From NCBI RefSeq assembly GCF_014836595.1, contig NZ_JACSQO010000004.1, positions 124,001 through 188,000 of the forward strand: a stretch of 64,000 nt of DNA, given 5' to 3'. The DNA is from Psychrobacillus faecigallinarum (GTDB lineage Bacteria > Bacillota > Bacilli > Bacillales_A > Planococcaceae). This document shows, piece by piece, positions 10,210 to 19,130 of this stretch. How positions within the stretch are numbered: position 1 is the first letter of the stretch; every line of letters begins with the position of its first letter. The translations under genes were made by a program, and so were the position numbers. Below the pieces are notes generated by a model. The model worked only from the letters and a program-made list of their open reading frames with translations, did not search any database and was not told where the DNA came from.

Positions 10210-11451
10210 TTGAAAAAATGGAGTTTGTTTTTAACGCTATTATTGATTTTTATTTTTACTGCCGCTTGTAGTGAGGATTCTGTTAAGTCTAGTGAGGAGT
10301 CAGGTGAAACCACTCCTGCTTCGGGTGAGGTGACGGAAGGCGGGACTATTAAAATTGGGGTTCTTGCTTCTTTAACAGGAGCGCTTGAGTCCTATGGAAA
10401 GCAAACTAGAAATGGTTTTGAGCTTGGCTTAGAGTATGCTACAGACGGGACGATGGAGGTAGCAGGAAAAAAAATCGAGGTTGTATTTGAGGATACAGAA
10501 ACTAAGCCTGAGGTTGCGGTTCAAAAAGCAACGAAGCTTTTGGAAGAAGATGAGGTTGATTTCTTAGTAGGTTCCTCTAGCTCCGGTGATACATTAGCAG
10601 TTCTCCCCCTTGCAGAGGAATATGAAAAGATTATGATCGTTGAACCAGCAGTTGCAGACAGTATTACTGGATCAGAGTTTAATCCATATATATTCCGTAC
10701 TGCTCGTAATTCTTCACAGGATGCGGTTGCAGGAGCAGCTGCTATTGCAAAAAAGGGAGTAAAGATAGCGACATTTGCGCCTGATTACTCCTTCGGTTGG
10801 GATGGGGTTTCTGCCTTTAAAGCCGCAGCTGAAAAGTTAGGAGCAGAGATTGTATTAGAAGAATACGCTGACCCTGCCGCTACGGATTTTACATCGAACC
10901 TACAAAAGGTGATTCAAGCAAAACCAGATTATCTGTTTGTTGTTTGGGCTGGCGCTAACTCCCCATGGAACCAAATTGCTGATCTAAAATTGCAAGACAA
11001 AGGTATTAAAATCTCTACTGGCGCACCAGATATCCCGGCACTTTCTATTATGGAACCGCTAGTAGGTATGGAAGGATTCTCGGTTTATTATCACACGTTA
11101 CCAGACAATAAGATTAATGATTGGTTAGTAGATGAACATAAAAAGCGTTTCAATGGAGAAGTACCAGATTTATTCACACCTGGAGGTATGTCAGCTGCGA
11201 TTGCCATAGTAGAAGCTTTAAAAAAATCTGAAGGTGATACGGATGCGAATGAATTGATTAAATTGATGGAAGGAATGTCATTTGAAACACCTAAAGGAAA
11301 AATGACTTTCCGTCCGGATGATCATCAAGCCTTGCAATCCTTATATTCTATTAAGTTAGAAAAGCAGGAAGGCATTGCTAACCCAGTACCAGTGCTGATT
11401 CGTGAATTGTCACCTGAGGAAACGGAACCACCAATTTTAAATAAGAAGTAA
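10210..11451 (+). CDS. livK: LIV-type ABC transporter substrate-binding lipoprotein
   Basis: Periplasmic-binding-protein-like lipoprotein of the leucine/isoleucine/valine receptor family (Peripla_BP_6), about 413 residues. The TTG at 10210 is the best start: AGGAGG lies nine bases before it, and it gives a clean lipoprotein signal (MKKWSLFLTLLLIFIFTAAC). An ATG at 10171 lacks a ribosome site and overlaps the cre-like box. The mature domain opens with IKIGVLASLTGALESYGKQ, typical of the family. Although named for amino acids, many relatives bind aromatic or aliphatic carboxylates. Linkage here to an acyl-CoA ligase makes a carboxylic acid ligand more likely than an amino acid. Confidence 0.85.
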   Translation: MKKWSLFLTLLLIFIFTAACSEDSVKSSEESGETTPASGEVTEGGTIKIGVLASLTGALESYGKQTRNGFELGLEYATDGTMEVAGKKIEVVFEDTETKPEVAVQKATKLLEEDEVDFLVGSSSSGDTLAVLPLAEEYEKIMIVEPAVADSITGSEFNPYIFRTARNSSQDAVAGAAAIAKKGVKIATFAPDYSFGWDGVSAFKAAAEKLGAEIVLEEYADPAATDFTSNLQKVIQAKPDYLFVVWAGANSPWNQIADLKLQDKGIKISTGAPDIPALSIMEPLVGMEGFSVYYHTLPDNKINDWLVDEHKKRFNGEVPDLFTPGGMSAAIAIVEALKKSEGDTDANELIKLMEGMSFETPKGKMTFRPDDHQALQSLYSIKLEKQEGIANPVPVLIRELSPEETEPPILNKK

Positions 11452-11465
11452 CTATATTGAAGCAA

Positions 11466-11534
11466 GTGACAGCCTAACATTCATTAGGCCTGTCACTAAC
11501 CTTGCTATAGACTCTTTCTAAAGCAAGGTTAGTG
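11466..11534 (+). other. Double hairpin between livK and livG
   Basis: Two adjacent stem-loops occupy the intercistronic gap. The first pairs 466-477 with 484-496 of the 11 kb block, with one bulge. The second is a perfect 13-bp stem (CACTAACCTTGCT with AGCAAGGTTAGTG, 11494-11506 and 11522-11534). No T-run follows. Such structures after binding-protein genes usually protect the upstream mRNA, so that the receptor is made in excess over the membrane parts. Confidence 0.6.
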
Positions 11535-11557
11535 ATAGAAGAGAGGAGTCAAATCGT

Positions 11558-12325
11558 ATGGAGCCTATATTAAGAACTGAAAATCTGACAATCAAATTTG
11601 GCGGCCAAACAGCTGTAGATCATGTAAATTTTGTTATGCCAAACAAACACTTTAAATCCATTATCGGCCCAAATGGTGCAGGAAAAACAACCTTTTTTAA
11701 TTTAATCAGTGGTGAGTTGAAGCCAACAGAAGGAGAGGTTTTCTTTAAAGGTCAATCTATGGCTAAGTATTCCTCCATAGAGAGGACTCGAATTGGACTT
11801 GGTAGATCCTTTCAAATAACGAATGTTTTTCCTAATCTGACTGTCATGGAAAACGTACGTCTTGCTGTGCAATCAAAGCAGAAAGTCCGCTATCAGATGC
11901 TTCGTCATTTTAGTAGCTATCAAGAATTTCGGACTGAAGCGGAACAATTACTCGAGATAGTTTTACTGTCTAAGAAAGCCAATTCACTTGCCAATGAGCT
12001 TTCTCATGGAGAAAAGAGAAAACTAGAAATTGCCATGCTTCTTGCTTTAGATACGGAAGTACTATTGTTGGATGAACCGACAGCTGGAATGTCCTTAGAA
12101 GAGGTTCCGGCTATATTGGATGTGATAAAGCAGATTAAGCAAAAGGGTGACAAGACGATTTTGTTGATTGAACATAAGATGGATATGATTTTGGATCTCT
12201 CTGACTCTATCATGGTTTTGTTCAATGGAAGGCTGCTTGCTGATGGTAGCCCTGAAGAAATCATGAACAATGAAACTGTTCAAAACGCATATCTGGGAGG
12301 GTTATACGATGAGCACCTTGCTTAA
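11558..12325 (+). CDS. livG: LIV-type ABC transporter ATP-binding protein LivG
   Basis: A 255-residue ATPase of the branched-chain amino acid/carboxylate uptake family. Walker A is GPNGAGKTT, the signature is the LivG-type variant LSHGEKRKLE, and Walker B is VLLLDEPTAGM, followed by the H-loop LLIEHKMD. The Shine-Dalgarno is gagaggag. The 3' end overlaps livF by 17 bases, so translation of the two ATPases is coupled. Confidence 0.92.
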   Translation: MEPILRTENLTIKFGGQTAVDHVNFVMPNKHFKSIIGPNGAGKTTFFNLISGELKPTEGEVFFKGQSMAKYSSIERTRIGLGRSFQITNVFPNLTVMENVRLAVQSKQKVRYQMLRHFSSYQEFRTEAEQLLEIVLLSKKANSLANELSHGEKRKLEIAMLLALDTEVLLLDEPTAGMSLEEVPAILDVIKQIKQKGDKTILLIEHKMDMILDLSDSIMVLFNGRLLADGSPEEIMNNETVQNAYLGGLYDEHLA

Positions 12326-13016
12326 ATTAGATAACGTACACACGTTTATAGGACAATATCACATTTTACAGGGAGTTTCCTTCGAAGCAAAGGCTGGAGA
12401 GGTGAGTGTGCTGCTTGGTCGAAACGGTGCAGGGAAAACGACCACTTTGAAAACAATAATGGGCCTCACACCTGCTTCTAAAGGGATCATTAAATACGCG
12501 GGTTCGTCTATTATCTCCCAGCATACACACCAGATTGCATCAGGCGGTATCGGCTATGTGCCGGAGGATCAAGGTATTTTCGGAGCTTTAACAGTCGAGG
12601 AAAATCTAAAGGTAGCCATGCGTAAGGAAGATGATGCTGCAAAAGAAAGACAAGAATATGTCCTAGAGCTATTCCCAGATCTTAAGAAGTTTTGGAAAAA
12701 GAATGGTGGACACTTATCTGGAGGACAAAAACAAATGCTTTCGATGGCTAGGGCTTTTGTAAATGAAAGTAAGCTTTTACTAATAGACGAACCTTCCAAG
12801 GGCCTAGCACCAGTCGTTATTGAAAAGGTTATGGAAGCAATTATTGAAATGAAGAAGCAAACAACCATTATCCTGGTAGAACAAAATTTTATGATGGCCA
12901 GCAAAATCGGAGATACATATACACTAATCGATGATGGTGAAACTGTTCAGTCGGGGAAAATGAGCGAGCTTATCCAAAATGAAGAATTGAAAAGAAAATA
13001 TCTCGGTATCGGGTGA
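12309..13016 (+). CDS. livF: LIV-type ABC transporter ATP-binding protein LivF
   Basis: A second ATPase of the importer, about 235 residues. Walker A is GRNGAGKTT, the signature LSGGQKQMLSMARA, and Walker B LLIDEPSKGLAP. The start at 12309 (MSTLLKLDNV) fits the family and has GGGAGGG upstream inside livG. The longer in-frame form from 12270 would add a non-homologous stretch with no ribosome site. It pairs with LivG to power the LivH-LivM permease. Confidence 0.92.
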   Translation: MSTLLKLDNVHTFIGQYHILQGVSFEAKAGEVSVLLGRNGAGKTTTLKTIMGLTPASKGIIKYAGSSIISQHTHQIASGGIGYVPEDQGIFGALTVEENLKVAMRKEDDAAKERQEYVLELFPDLKKFWKKNGGHLSGGQKQMLSMARAFVNESKLLLIDEPSKGLAPVVIEKVMEAIIEMKKQTTIILVEQNFMMASKIGDTYTLIDDGETVQSGKMSELIQNEELKRKYLGIG

Positions 13017-13029
13017 AGGAGGAAGCTAC

Positions 13030-13890
13030 ATGGAGTTAATCATCAATTTATTGATAAACGGATTGGCGACAGGCATGTTGATTTTTTTATTGGCAGCTGG
13101 ATTAACCTTGATATTTGGACTAATGGATGTTTTAAACTTTGCACATGGAGGCCTATTTGCCTGGGGAGCTTTTTCTGGTGTTTGGTTTTACAGTTTGACG
13201 GATAGCTTCACCTTAGCGATTATAGGAGCCATTTTAACAGGTGTAATATTAGGTTTTATAACGGAAAAGCTAATTATTACACCTGTTTATGGGAACCATG
13301 TACAACAAATATTAATAACTTTAGGATTTATGATTGTCCTTTCTGAAATGCTGAAGGTCGTTTTTGGACCAAATCAGATGGCAGCAAAAGTTCCACCTTT
13401 GTTAGCTGGAAGCTGGGAATTTGGAGATGTCATTATTATTAAATACCGTTTGTTTATCATTAGCATTGGTTTTATCGTATTCGGTATTTTCCAATTTATT
13501 TTAAAGCGTACGAAAATCGGTCTGACAGTACGTGCTGGTGTGATGAATAAGGAAATGGTGCAGGCGTTAGGTATTAATATTAAAAAGGTATTTTTGTATG
13601 TATTTATGACAGGTGCAGCGCTCGCGGCTTTAGGAGGTGCTTTAATGGCACCCTACTCTGGAGTTGTATACGCTGAAATGGGAATGGAGTATGCGATATT
13701 AGCCTTCATCGTGGTGGTCATTGGAGGAATGGGTAGCTTTCCCGGTTCATTGCTGGCAGCTATTTTAGTAGGTTTAGCAGGAAGCTTCATGGCGTATTAT
13801 GTTCCAGCTCTATCACTTGCGGTCAATATGCTGCTTATGGCAGTCGTATTAATCTTCCGTCCGCAAGGTTTGTTTACTGCGAAAGGATGA
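13030..13890 (+). CDS. livH: LIV-type ABC transporter permease LivH
   Basis: A 286-residue membrane permease of the BPD_transp_2 family with about eight hydrophobic segments. The N-terminal LTLIFGLMDVLNFAHGG signature and the loop VIGGMGSFPGSLLAAILVG are characteristic of LivH. The Shine-Dalgarno is GAAGGAGGAA. livM follows after seven bases. Confidence 0.92.
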   Translation: MELIINLLINGLATGMLIFLLAAGLTLIFGLMDVLNFAHGGLFAWGAFSGVWFYSLTDSFTLAIIGAILTGVILGFITEKLIITPVYGNHVQQILITLGFMIVLSEMLKVVFGPNQMAAKVPPLLAGSWEFGDVIIIKYRLFIISIGFIVFGIFQFILKRTKIGLTVRAGVMNKEMVQALGINIKKVFLYVFMTGAALAALGGALMAPYSGVVYAEMGMEYAILAFIVVVIGGMGSFPGSLLAAILVGLAGSFMAYYVPALSLAVNMLLMAVVLIFRPQGLFTAKG

Positions 13891-13897
13891 TACAAGG

Positions 13898-14911
13898 ATG
13901 AAGTTAAAATCTACATTTCAAATTAAACATGGAGTGCTGTTAGTAATTGTCGCGGCATTTACCATATTTCCATTTGTCTCAGACTCTCGGACATGGACTA
14001 TACTTTTGACTCAAATATTCATCTTTTCTATATTAGCGATGAGCTATGATATTTTGCTCGGCTATACTGGCATTGTATCTTTCGGTCACGCTATGTTCTT
14101 CGGGATGGGAGCATATGCCACGGCGATTATGTTAAATCATTTTGAGTCTACAGTTGGAACGTTCTTACTTTCAATAGCTGTAGGGATGGTTATTGCAGGT
14201 GTTATTAGCTTTTTAGTTGGGTTGTTGACGCTCCGTCTAAAAAGTCACTTCTTTGCTATGCTTACCATGGCAGTATCCGGCCTGTTTCTCGTCCTAGCAG
14301 AAAAGTGGAGAACCTTAACCTATGGAAATGACGGGTTTACATTTAGAGCCCCCGAGGTTTTTAGAGATCGCATGATCTTTTATTTATTTGTGCTTGGAAG
14401 CCTCCTGCTAGTTTACCTATTTCTAAGAAGATTTGTAGATTCTCCGCTTGGCAAGGTTTTGATTGCAGTGAGGGAAAATGAGCAAAGAACCAAGTCACTT
14501 GGATTCAATACGCTTCATTATAAAGTAATTGCTTCAGTAGTTGCCGGAGTAGTTGCTAGTCTTGCTGGCTCGTTATATGCAATATCCTTACGCTTTGTTA
14601 ATACAAGCGTGCTCACAATGGATATTACGCTCGATGCCTTACTAATGACAATTATTGGTGGAGTAGGCACATTAATTGGTCCAATTATAGGCGCAGGGGT
14701 TATAGAGCTAGCTCAGCATTATCTTTCCGGACTTGCAAAAGAGCATCCGATTTTTGAAAGATGGATCATATTCTTCGGGGTTGTTTATATTCTCGCTGTT
14801 ATATTCTTTCCTAGAGGCATTGTTGGTACTATTCAACAAGCTTTTTGGAAAAGGAAAAACAAGAAACATAAAGTTGAAGTTGCTCCTAAAAGAAGGGAGT
14901 TAGCTAAATGA
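13898..14911 (+). CDS. livM: LIV-type ABC transporter permease LivM
   Basis: A 337-residue partner permease. It shows the family motif DILLGYTGIVSFGHAMFFGMGAY near the N-terminus and the C-terminal loop TIIGGVGTLIGPIIGAGVIE, with a charged tail. Its last four bases (ATGA) are the start of the next gene, a KAS III-like enzyme. This binds the transporter and the metabolic genes into one translational unit. Confidence 0.92.
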   Translation: MKLKSTFQIKHGVLLVIVAAFTIFPFVSDSRTWTILLTQIFIFSILAMSYDILLGYTGIVSFGHAMFFGMGAYATAIMLNHFESTVGTFLLSIAVGMVIAGVISFLVGLLTLRLKSHFFAMLTMAVSGLFLVLAEKWRTLTYGNDGFTFRAPEVFRDRMIFYLFVLGSLLLVYLFLRRFVDSPLGKVLIAVRENEQRTKSLGFNTLHYKVIASVVAGVVASLAGSLYAISLRFVNTSVLTMDITLDALLMTIIGGVGTLIGPIIGAGVIELAQHYLSGLAKEHPIFERWIIFFGVVYILAVIFFPRGIVGTIQQAFWKRKNKKHKVEVAPKRRELAK

Positions 14912-15930
14912 GCATAGGAATTGTCAGCACTGGTATATATATTCCTGAAGCAGTTATGACTGCTGAAGATATCGCTACACAATCCAATCTCCCTCTAGAA
15001 GTCGTCAAATACAAAATGGGTATATCAAAAAAGCCGATACCAGGGAGAGACGATCATACAGTTGCTATGGGAATATGGGCAGCAGAAAAAGCATTACAAA
15101 AAGGAAATGTGGATCCAAAATCTATCGATCTAATTATTTATATCGGGGAAGAACACAAGGAATACCCCCTGTGGACAGCTGCTATTAAGATACAAGAGGA
15201 GCTTGGTGCCTTTCACGCTTGGGCTTTTGATGTTGCACTACGCTGTGGAACAACAATTATGGCGATGAAGGTGGCAAAGAGCATGATGTTGGCTGACCCT
15301 TCTATCCAAACGGTTTTACTTGCTGGAGGATATCGAAACAGTGACTTTATTGATTATACAAACGAAAGTACTCGTTTCATGTTTAACCTGGGAGCAGGAG
15401 GAGCGGCGATGATTTTAAAAAGAAATTACGATAAAAATATTCTTTTAGAGTCAGATATAATCACGGACGGCTCTTTTTCAGAGGACGTATTGGTGCCAGT
15501 TGGGGGAACCAAGCAACCTCTAACCACAGAACTCTTGGAAAACGGTATGTATCGTTTAGATGTAATGGACCCACAGGGGATGAAGGCAAGATTAGAACAA
15601 AAATCTATGGACAATTTTTTAAAAGTTATTCGTAACGCATTATTTAAAAGTGGATACAGTGAGAAGGACATAGATTATCTTGCCATCCTCCATATGAAAA
15701 AATCAGCTCATGATTATGTATTAGGTGAGTTAGGCTTAACTAAAGAACAATCGATTTATTTAAGTGATTATGGACACATCGGACAAATGGATCAAATTAT
15801 ATCGTTGGAATTAGCGGAAAAATCAGAGAAAATAAAAAGTGGAGATATTGTTGTTCTAGTTAGTGCAGGCATTGGTTATGCATGGGGAGCAATAGCTGTT
15901 AAATGGGGAACTGAAGGGAGAAAAATATGA
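14908..15930 (+). CDS. KAS III-like thiolase-fold enzyme with Cys-His-His active site
   Basis: A 340-residue member of the beta-ketoacyl-ACP synthase III / chalcone-synthase-like thiolase superfamily. The nucleophile is C113 (ALRCGTT) and the first base is H262 (AILHMKKSAHD, replacing the usual HQAN). The position normally holding Asn in YGNTS is H290 (YGHIG). The family makes C-C bonds by Claisen condensation, but variants with altered triads act as acyl transferases or use CoA substrates. Context (acyl-CoA ligase, reductase, hydrolase) suggests CoA-thioester chemistry rather than housekeeping fatty-acid initiation. It overlaps livM and the hydrolase by ATGA at both ends. Confidence 0.75.
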   Translation: MSIGIVSTGIYIPEAVMTAEDIATQSNLPLEVVKYKMGISKKPIPGRDDHTVAMGIWAAEKALQKGNVDPKSIDLIIYIGEEHKEYPLWTAAIKIQEELGAFHAWAFDVALRCGTTIMAMKVAKSMMLADPSIQTVLLAGGYRNSDFIDYTNESTRFMFNLGAGGAAMILKRNYDKNILLESDIITDGSFSEDVLVPVGGTKQPLTTELLENGMYRLDVMDPQGMKARLEQKSMDNFLKVIRNALFKSGYSEKDIDYLAILHMKKSAHDYVLGELGLTKEQSIYLSDYGHIGQMDQIISLELAEKSEKIKSGDIVVLVSAGIGYAWGAIAVKWGTEGRKI

Positions 15931-16826
15931 ACATGACATTGCAAAAAGTAACATTGGCAAATGGGGAGTCTATCACTTATAGAAAGAGAGATGGAGGTAA
16001 TCGCGTAATCGTACTTGTTCATGGCAATATGACTTCATCTAAGCATTGGGATGTATTAATCGATGCCTTAGATGATTCTTTTACTGTAATCGCCCTAGAT
16101 TTGAGAGGCTTTGGAGGCTCCACCTATTATACTCGAGTAAATGGGATAAAAGATTTTTCGAATGATCTCAAGGATTTTATAGATTCGGTTGCACTTCAAA
16201 AATTCGATTTAATCGGTTGGTCTACCGGTGGGGCAATATGTATGCAGTTTGTGATCGACAATCCCGGATACTGCGAGAAGCTTGTTTTATTGGCTTCTGC
16301 TTCCACTAGAGGATATCCATTGTTTGGTACGAATGCAGATGGTACACCTAACTATACAGAAAGATTACAGACTATAGAGCAAATCGAAGAAGATCCATCT
16401 AAAACGAAAGCAATGCAGGGTTTGTACGATACCAAAAATAAAGAGGGCTTAAGGGCAGTTTGGGATGCTGTAATTTATACGCATAGTAAACCGAATGAGC
16501 AGTTATATGAAGAGTATCTAGAGGATATGCTGACACAACGAAATTTAGCAGATGTGTATCATAGCTTAAATACTTTTAATATTGGCGCTGATCATAACGG
16601 GGTGTCAAAAGGTTCCAATCAGGCAAAGGACATAACGATTCCAGTTTTAATACTTCGAGGAGATCGAGATTATGTAGTCACAGAGGAAATGACACAAGAA
16701 ATCGTTTCAGATTTAGGAGACAATGCTACATATATACCTTTAGTTAACTGCGGTCACTCTCCCCTTATCGATGATCTCGGGCAATTGTTAGGAGCTATCG
16801 AAAAATTTTTAAAGGAGGAGAGATGA
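15927..16826 (+). CDS. Alpha/beta hydrolase, possibly PHB-depolymerase-like
   Basis: A 299-residue alpha/beta-fold hydrolase without a signal peptide. The oxyanion segment is VHGNMTSS, the nucleophile S99 (GWSTGG), the acid D248 (RGDRD) and the base H277 (NCGHSP). Size, intracellular location and the GWSxG box recall the intracellular poly-3-hydroxybutyrate depolymerases of Bacillus, often annotated as 3-oxoadipate enol-lactonase. A thioesterase or lactonase role is equally possible. It overlaps both neighbours by four bases, so it works with the KAS III-like enzyme and the reductase. Confidence 0.7.
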   Translation: MNMTLQKVTLANGESITYRKRDGGNRVIVLVHGNMTSSKHWDVLIDALDDSFTVIALDLRGFGGSTYYTRVNGIKDFSNDLKDFIDSVALQKFDLIGWSTGGAICMQFVIDNPGYCEKLVLLASASTRGYPLFGTNADGTPNYTERLQTIEQIEEDPSKTKAMQGLYDTKNKEGLRAVWDAVIYTHSKPNEQLYEEYLEDMLTQRNLADVYHSLNTFNIGADHNGVSKGSNQAKDITIPVLILRGDRDYVVTEEMTQEIVSDLGDNATYIPLVNCGHSPLIDDLGQLLGAIEKFLKEER

Positions 16827-16828
16827 TT

Positions 16829-17569
16829 ATGGGAATTCAAAATAAGGTTGCTATTATTACTGGAGCAGCTAACGGTATTGGTTCTGCAGCAGTTCAACGC
16901 TTTGCAGAAGAAGGAGCAAAGGTGGTTTTAGCTGATTTTGATCAGAGTGCGGGGAAATCTCTAGAAAAAGAAATGAGAGAAAAGGGCTATAATGCAGTAT
17001 TTATCCAAGTGGATGTGGCGAATCGGGAAAGTGTAGATGCAATGGTGGAACAAACACTGGAGCAATTTGGAGAGATTCACATTTTGATAAATAATGCGGG
17101 AATTACTCGTGATGCCATGTTAACTAAGATGACTGCAGAGGAATTCAGCCAAGTTTTAGACGTCAATCTAAAAGGCGTGTTTAACTGTACACAGGCTGTT
17201 GTTCCTCACATGGTAGCAAATCAATACGGAAAAATCATCAGTACTTCCTCGGTCAGCGGGGTTTATGGAAACGTGGGCCAGACCAATTATGCGGCTTCAA
17301 AGGCAGCAGTAGTAGGGATGACTAAAACATGGGCAAAAGAATTAGGTAGAAAAGGGATTAATGTGAATGCGGTAGCTCCTGGCTTTACTGCGACGAAAAT
17401 GGTAGCGAAGATGCCAGATAAAATCATTGAACAGATGAGGTCTGTTGTAGCTCTACAGCGTCTGGCCGAGCCACGAGATATTGCGAACGCTTATTTATTT
17501 TTAGCTTCCGATGAATCTAGTTACGTTCACGGACATGTATTACAAGTGGATGGCGGTATCATGATGTAA
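16829..17569 (+). CDS. Short-chain dehydrogenase/reductase, FabG/PhaB-like
   Basis: A classical SDR of about 246 residues. The Rossmann motif is TGAANGIG, the structural motif NNAG, and the catalytic tyrosine and lysine lie in NYAASK, with SSVSG before them. It is closest in style to 3-oxoacyl-ACP/acetoacetyl-CoA reductases, which suggests reduction of a 3-oxoacyl thioester made or consumed by its neighbours. The start at 16829 lies ten bases after AGGAGG. An ATG at 16823 that overlaps the upstream stop is also usable and would add two residues. Confidence 0.82.
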   Translation: MGIQNKVAIITGAANGIGSAAVQRFAEEGAKVVLADFDQSAGKSLEKEMREKGYNAVFIQVDVANRESVDAMVEQTLEQFGEIHILINNAGITRDAMLTKMTAEEFSQVLDVNLKGVFNCTQAVVPHMVANQYGKIISTSSVSGVYGNVGQTNYAASKAAVVGMTKTWAKELGRKGINVNAVAPGFTATKMVAKMPDKIIEQMRSVVALQRLAEPRDIANAYLFLASDESSYVHGHVLQVDGGIMM

Positions 17570-17588
17570 GGAAAGGTGCGTTGCCAAG

Positions 17589-19073
17589 ATGTTTACTGAA
17601 CAGGCATGGATTTATAAGAGGGCAATCCTCTCTCCAAGCAAGAAAGCTTTAATAGATAGCAGTAGTGGCAAAGTATGGACCTACCATACATTATGGGAAC
17701 AAATAAAAGGATGGGCCAATTATTTTGAAAGTCAGGGATTTGAAGCCGGGGATAGAATAGCCGTGCTTTCTCAAAATAGAATTGAGCTATTTGCCATATT
17801 ATTTGCTTGTGGCTTGAAGGGGCTAATATATGTCCCGTTGAATTATCGACTAAGCACTAACGAATTACAGGATATACTAAATAATTGCTCTCCGGTGACG
17901 ATCATTTATGATGAAAATCATATAGAATTGAGCGAATTTTTCCCGACTTATAAAACACTTTTGTTATCGAGTGCAACAGTTTCCCATAACAGTGATTTTC
18001 ATTTTAACATTGATTGGAAACCGGATGACCCATGGCTCATTATTTATACGGGAGGAACAACGGGAAGTCCAAAGGGTGCAGTTCTTTCTTTTGATAATGT
18101 GAATTGGAATGCTATCAATACAATTATCAGCTGGGGATTAAATGACGAAGATTGCACACTAAACTATATGCCTATGTTTCATACGGGGGGACTAAATGCA
18201 TTGTGCATACCTATTTTAATGGCGGGAGGCACTGTAGTTACAGGTAAAAGATTCCAAGCAGAGGAAGCTTTAAAGTTCTTGGATATCTACAAGACTACTC
18301 TTTCGTTATTTGTTCCGACGATGTACCAGGCTATGCTTGAAACAGAATATATAAAGAAGTCTATCTTTCCGACAGTTAAGTGTTTTTTGTCAGGAGGTGC
18401 ACCTTGTCCTCGAGCTATATATAATAGGTTTGAAAAAATGGGAATTTTGTTTAAGGAAGGCTATGGTTTGACCGAGGCAGGACCAAACAACTTCTTCATC
18501 GATCCCCTGCAAGCAAGGCTCAAAAAGGGGACAGTAGGCAAGTGTATGCAATTCAATGAAGTAAAGGTAATAAATGAATACGGGAAACCTTGTCAATCAA
18601 ATGAAGTTGGAGAACTATATGTTTCGGGAAGGCATGTTTTTAAGCAATACTGGAATAATGAACAGGAAACGGCGAACACGTTTGAAGGGAAATGGTTAAA
18701 AACGGGGGACCTTGCGATGTTTGATGAAGAAGGAGATTTCTTCATAGTTGGCCGTAAAAAAGAAATGATTATTTCAGGAGGAGAGAATATTTACCCTATA
18801 GAGATAGAACAACTTCTTGCTGAGCATCCTAACGTTAGAGAAGCTGCCGTACTTGGAATAGAGGACGATAAGTGGGGAGAATGTGTCACTGCTTTTATCT
18901 CTTACGCTAACTCTCCACAATCAGAACAGGAGCTTATCGCTTATTGTAAAGCAACGCTAGGTAGCTATAAGGTTCCTAAGAAAATATACTTTCTAGAAGA
19001 ACTACCGAGGACAGATGTAGGTAAAATTGATAAAAAAACATTAAAAGAGATGGCTTTGAAGGCTGTAAAGTAA
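17589..19073 (+). CDS. Acyl-CoA synthetase (AMP-forming)
   Basis: A 494-residue ANL-superfamily ligase that activates a carboxylic acid with ATP and CoA. The phosphate loop is YTGGTTGSPKGA, the A5 motif YGLTEAGP, the hinge region GRKKEMIISGGENIYP, and the C-terminal catalytic lysine lies in RTDVGKIDKK. The substrate cannot be read from sequence; medium or short-chain, hydroxy- or aryl-acids are possible. It is the last gene of the liv-linked operon. An intrinsic terminator begins inside its last codons. Confidence 0.88.
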   Translation: MFTEQAWIYKRAILSPSKKALIDSSSGKVWTYHTLWEQIKGWANYFESQGFEAGDRIAVLSQNRIELFAILFACGLKGLIYVPLNYRLSTNELQDILNNCSPVTIIYDENHIELSEFFPTYKTLLLSSATVSHNSDFHFNIDWKPDDPWLIIYTGGTTGSPKGAVLSFDNVNWNAINTIISWGLNDEDCTLNYMPMFHTGGLNALCIPILMAGGTVVTGKRFQAEEALKFLDIYKTTLSLFVPTMYQAMLETEYIKKSIFPTVKCFLSGGAPCPRAIYNRFEKMGILFKEGYGLTEAGPNNFFIDPLQARLKKGTVGKCMQFNEVKVINEYGKPCQSNEVGELYVSGRHVFKQYWNNEQETANTFEGKWLKTGDLAMFDEEGDFFIVGRKKEMIISGGENIYPIEIEQLLAEHPNVREAAVLGIEDDKWGECVTAFISYANSPQSEQELIAYCKATLGSYKVPKKIYFLEELPRTDVGKIDKKTLKEMALKAVK

Positions 19074-19091
19074 CCCTTTACAGCTTTTTTT
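19062..19091 (+). terminator. Terminator overlapping the acyl-CoA synthetase stop
   Basis: A perfect 9-bp stem (GCTGTAAAG with CTTTACAGC) with a five-base loop and seven T. The left arm is the last coding sequence of the ligase. It separates the liv operon from yneP. Confidence 0.9.
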
Positions 19092-19130
19092 GCTGTCTTT
19101 TTGTATAATAAAGGTGAGGTGACTAAGGAT

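Noticed and set aside
10171..10210. ATG at 10171 as the livK start
   Set aside because: It has no ribosome site and overlaps a cre-like box, while the TTG at 10210 has AGGAGG and gives a proper lipoprotein signal.
19104..19109. TATAAT before yneP as a sigma-A promoter
   Set aside because: The hexamer is perfect, but no -35 is found at 16-18 bases and the T-run of a terminator occupies that place. It was left unassigned.
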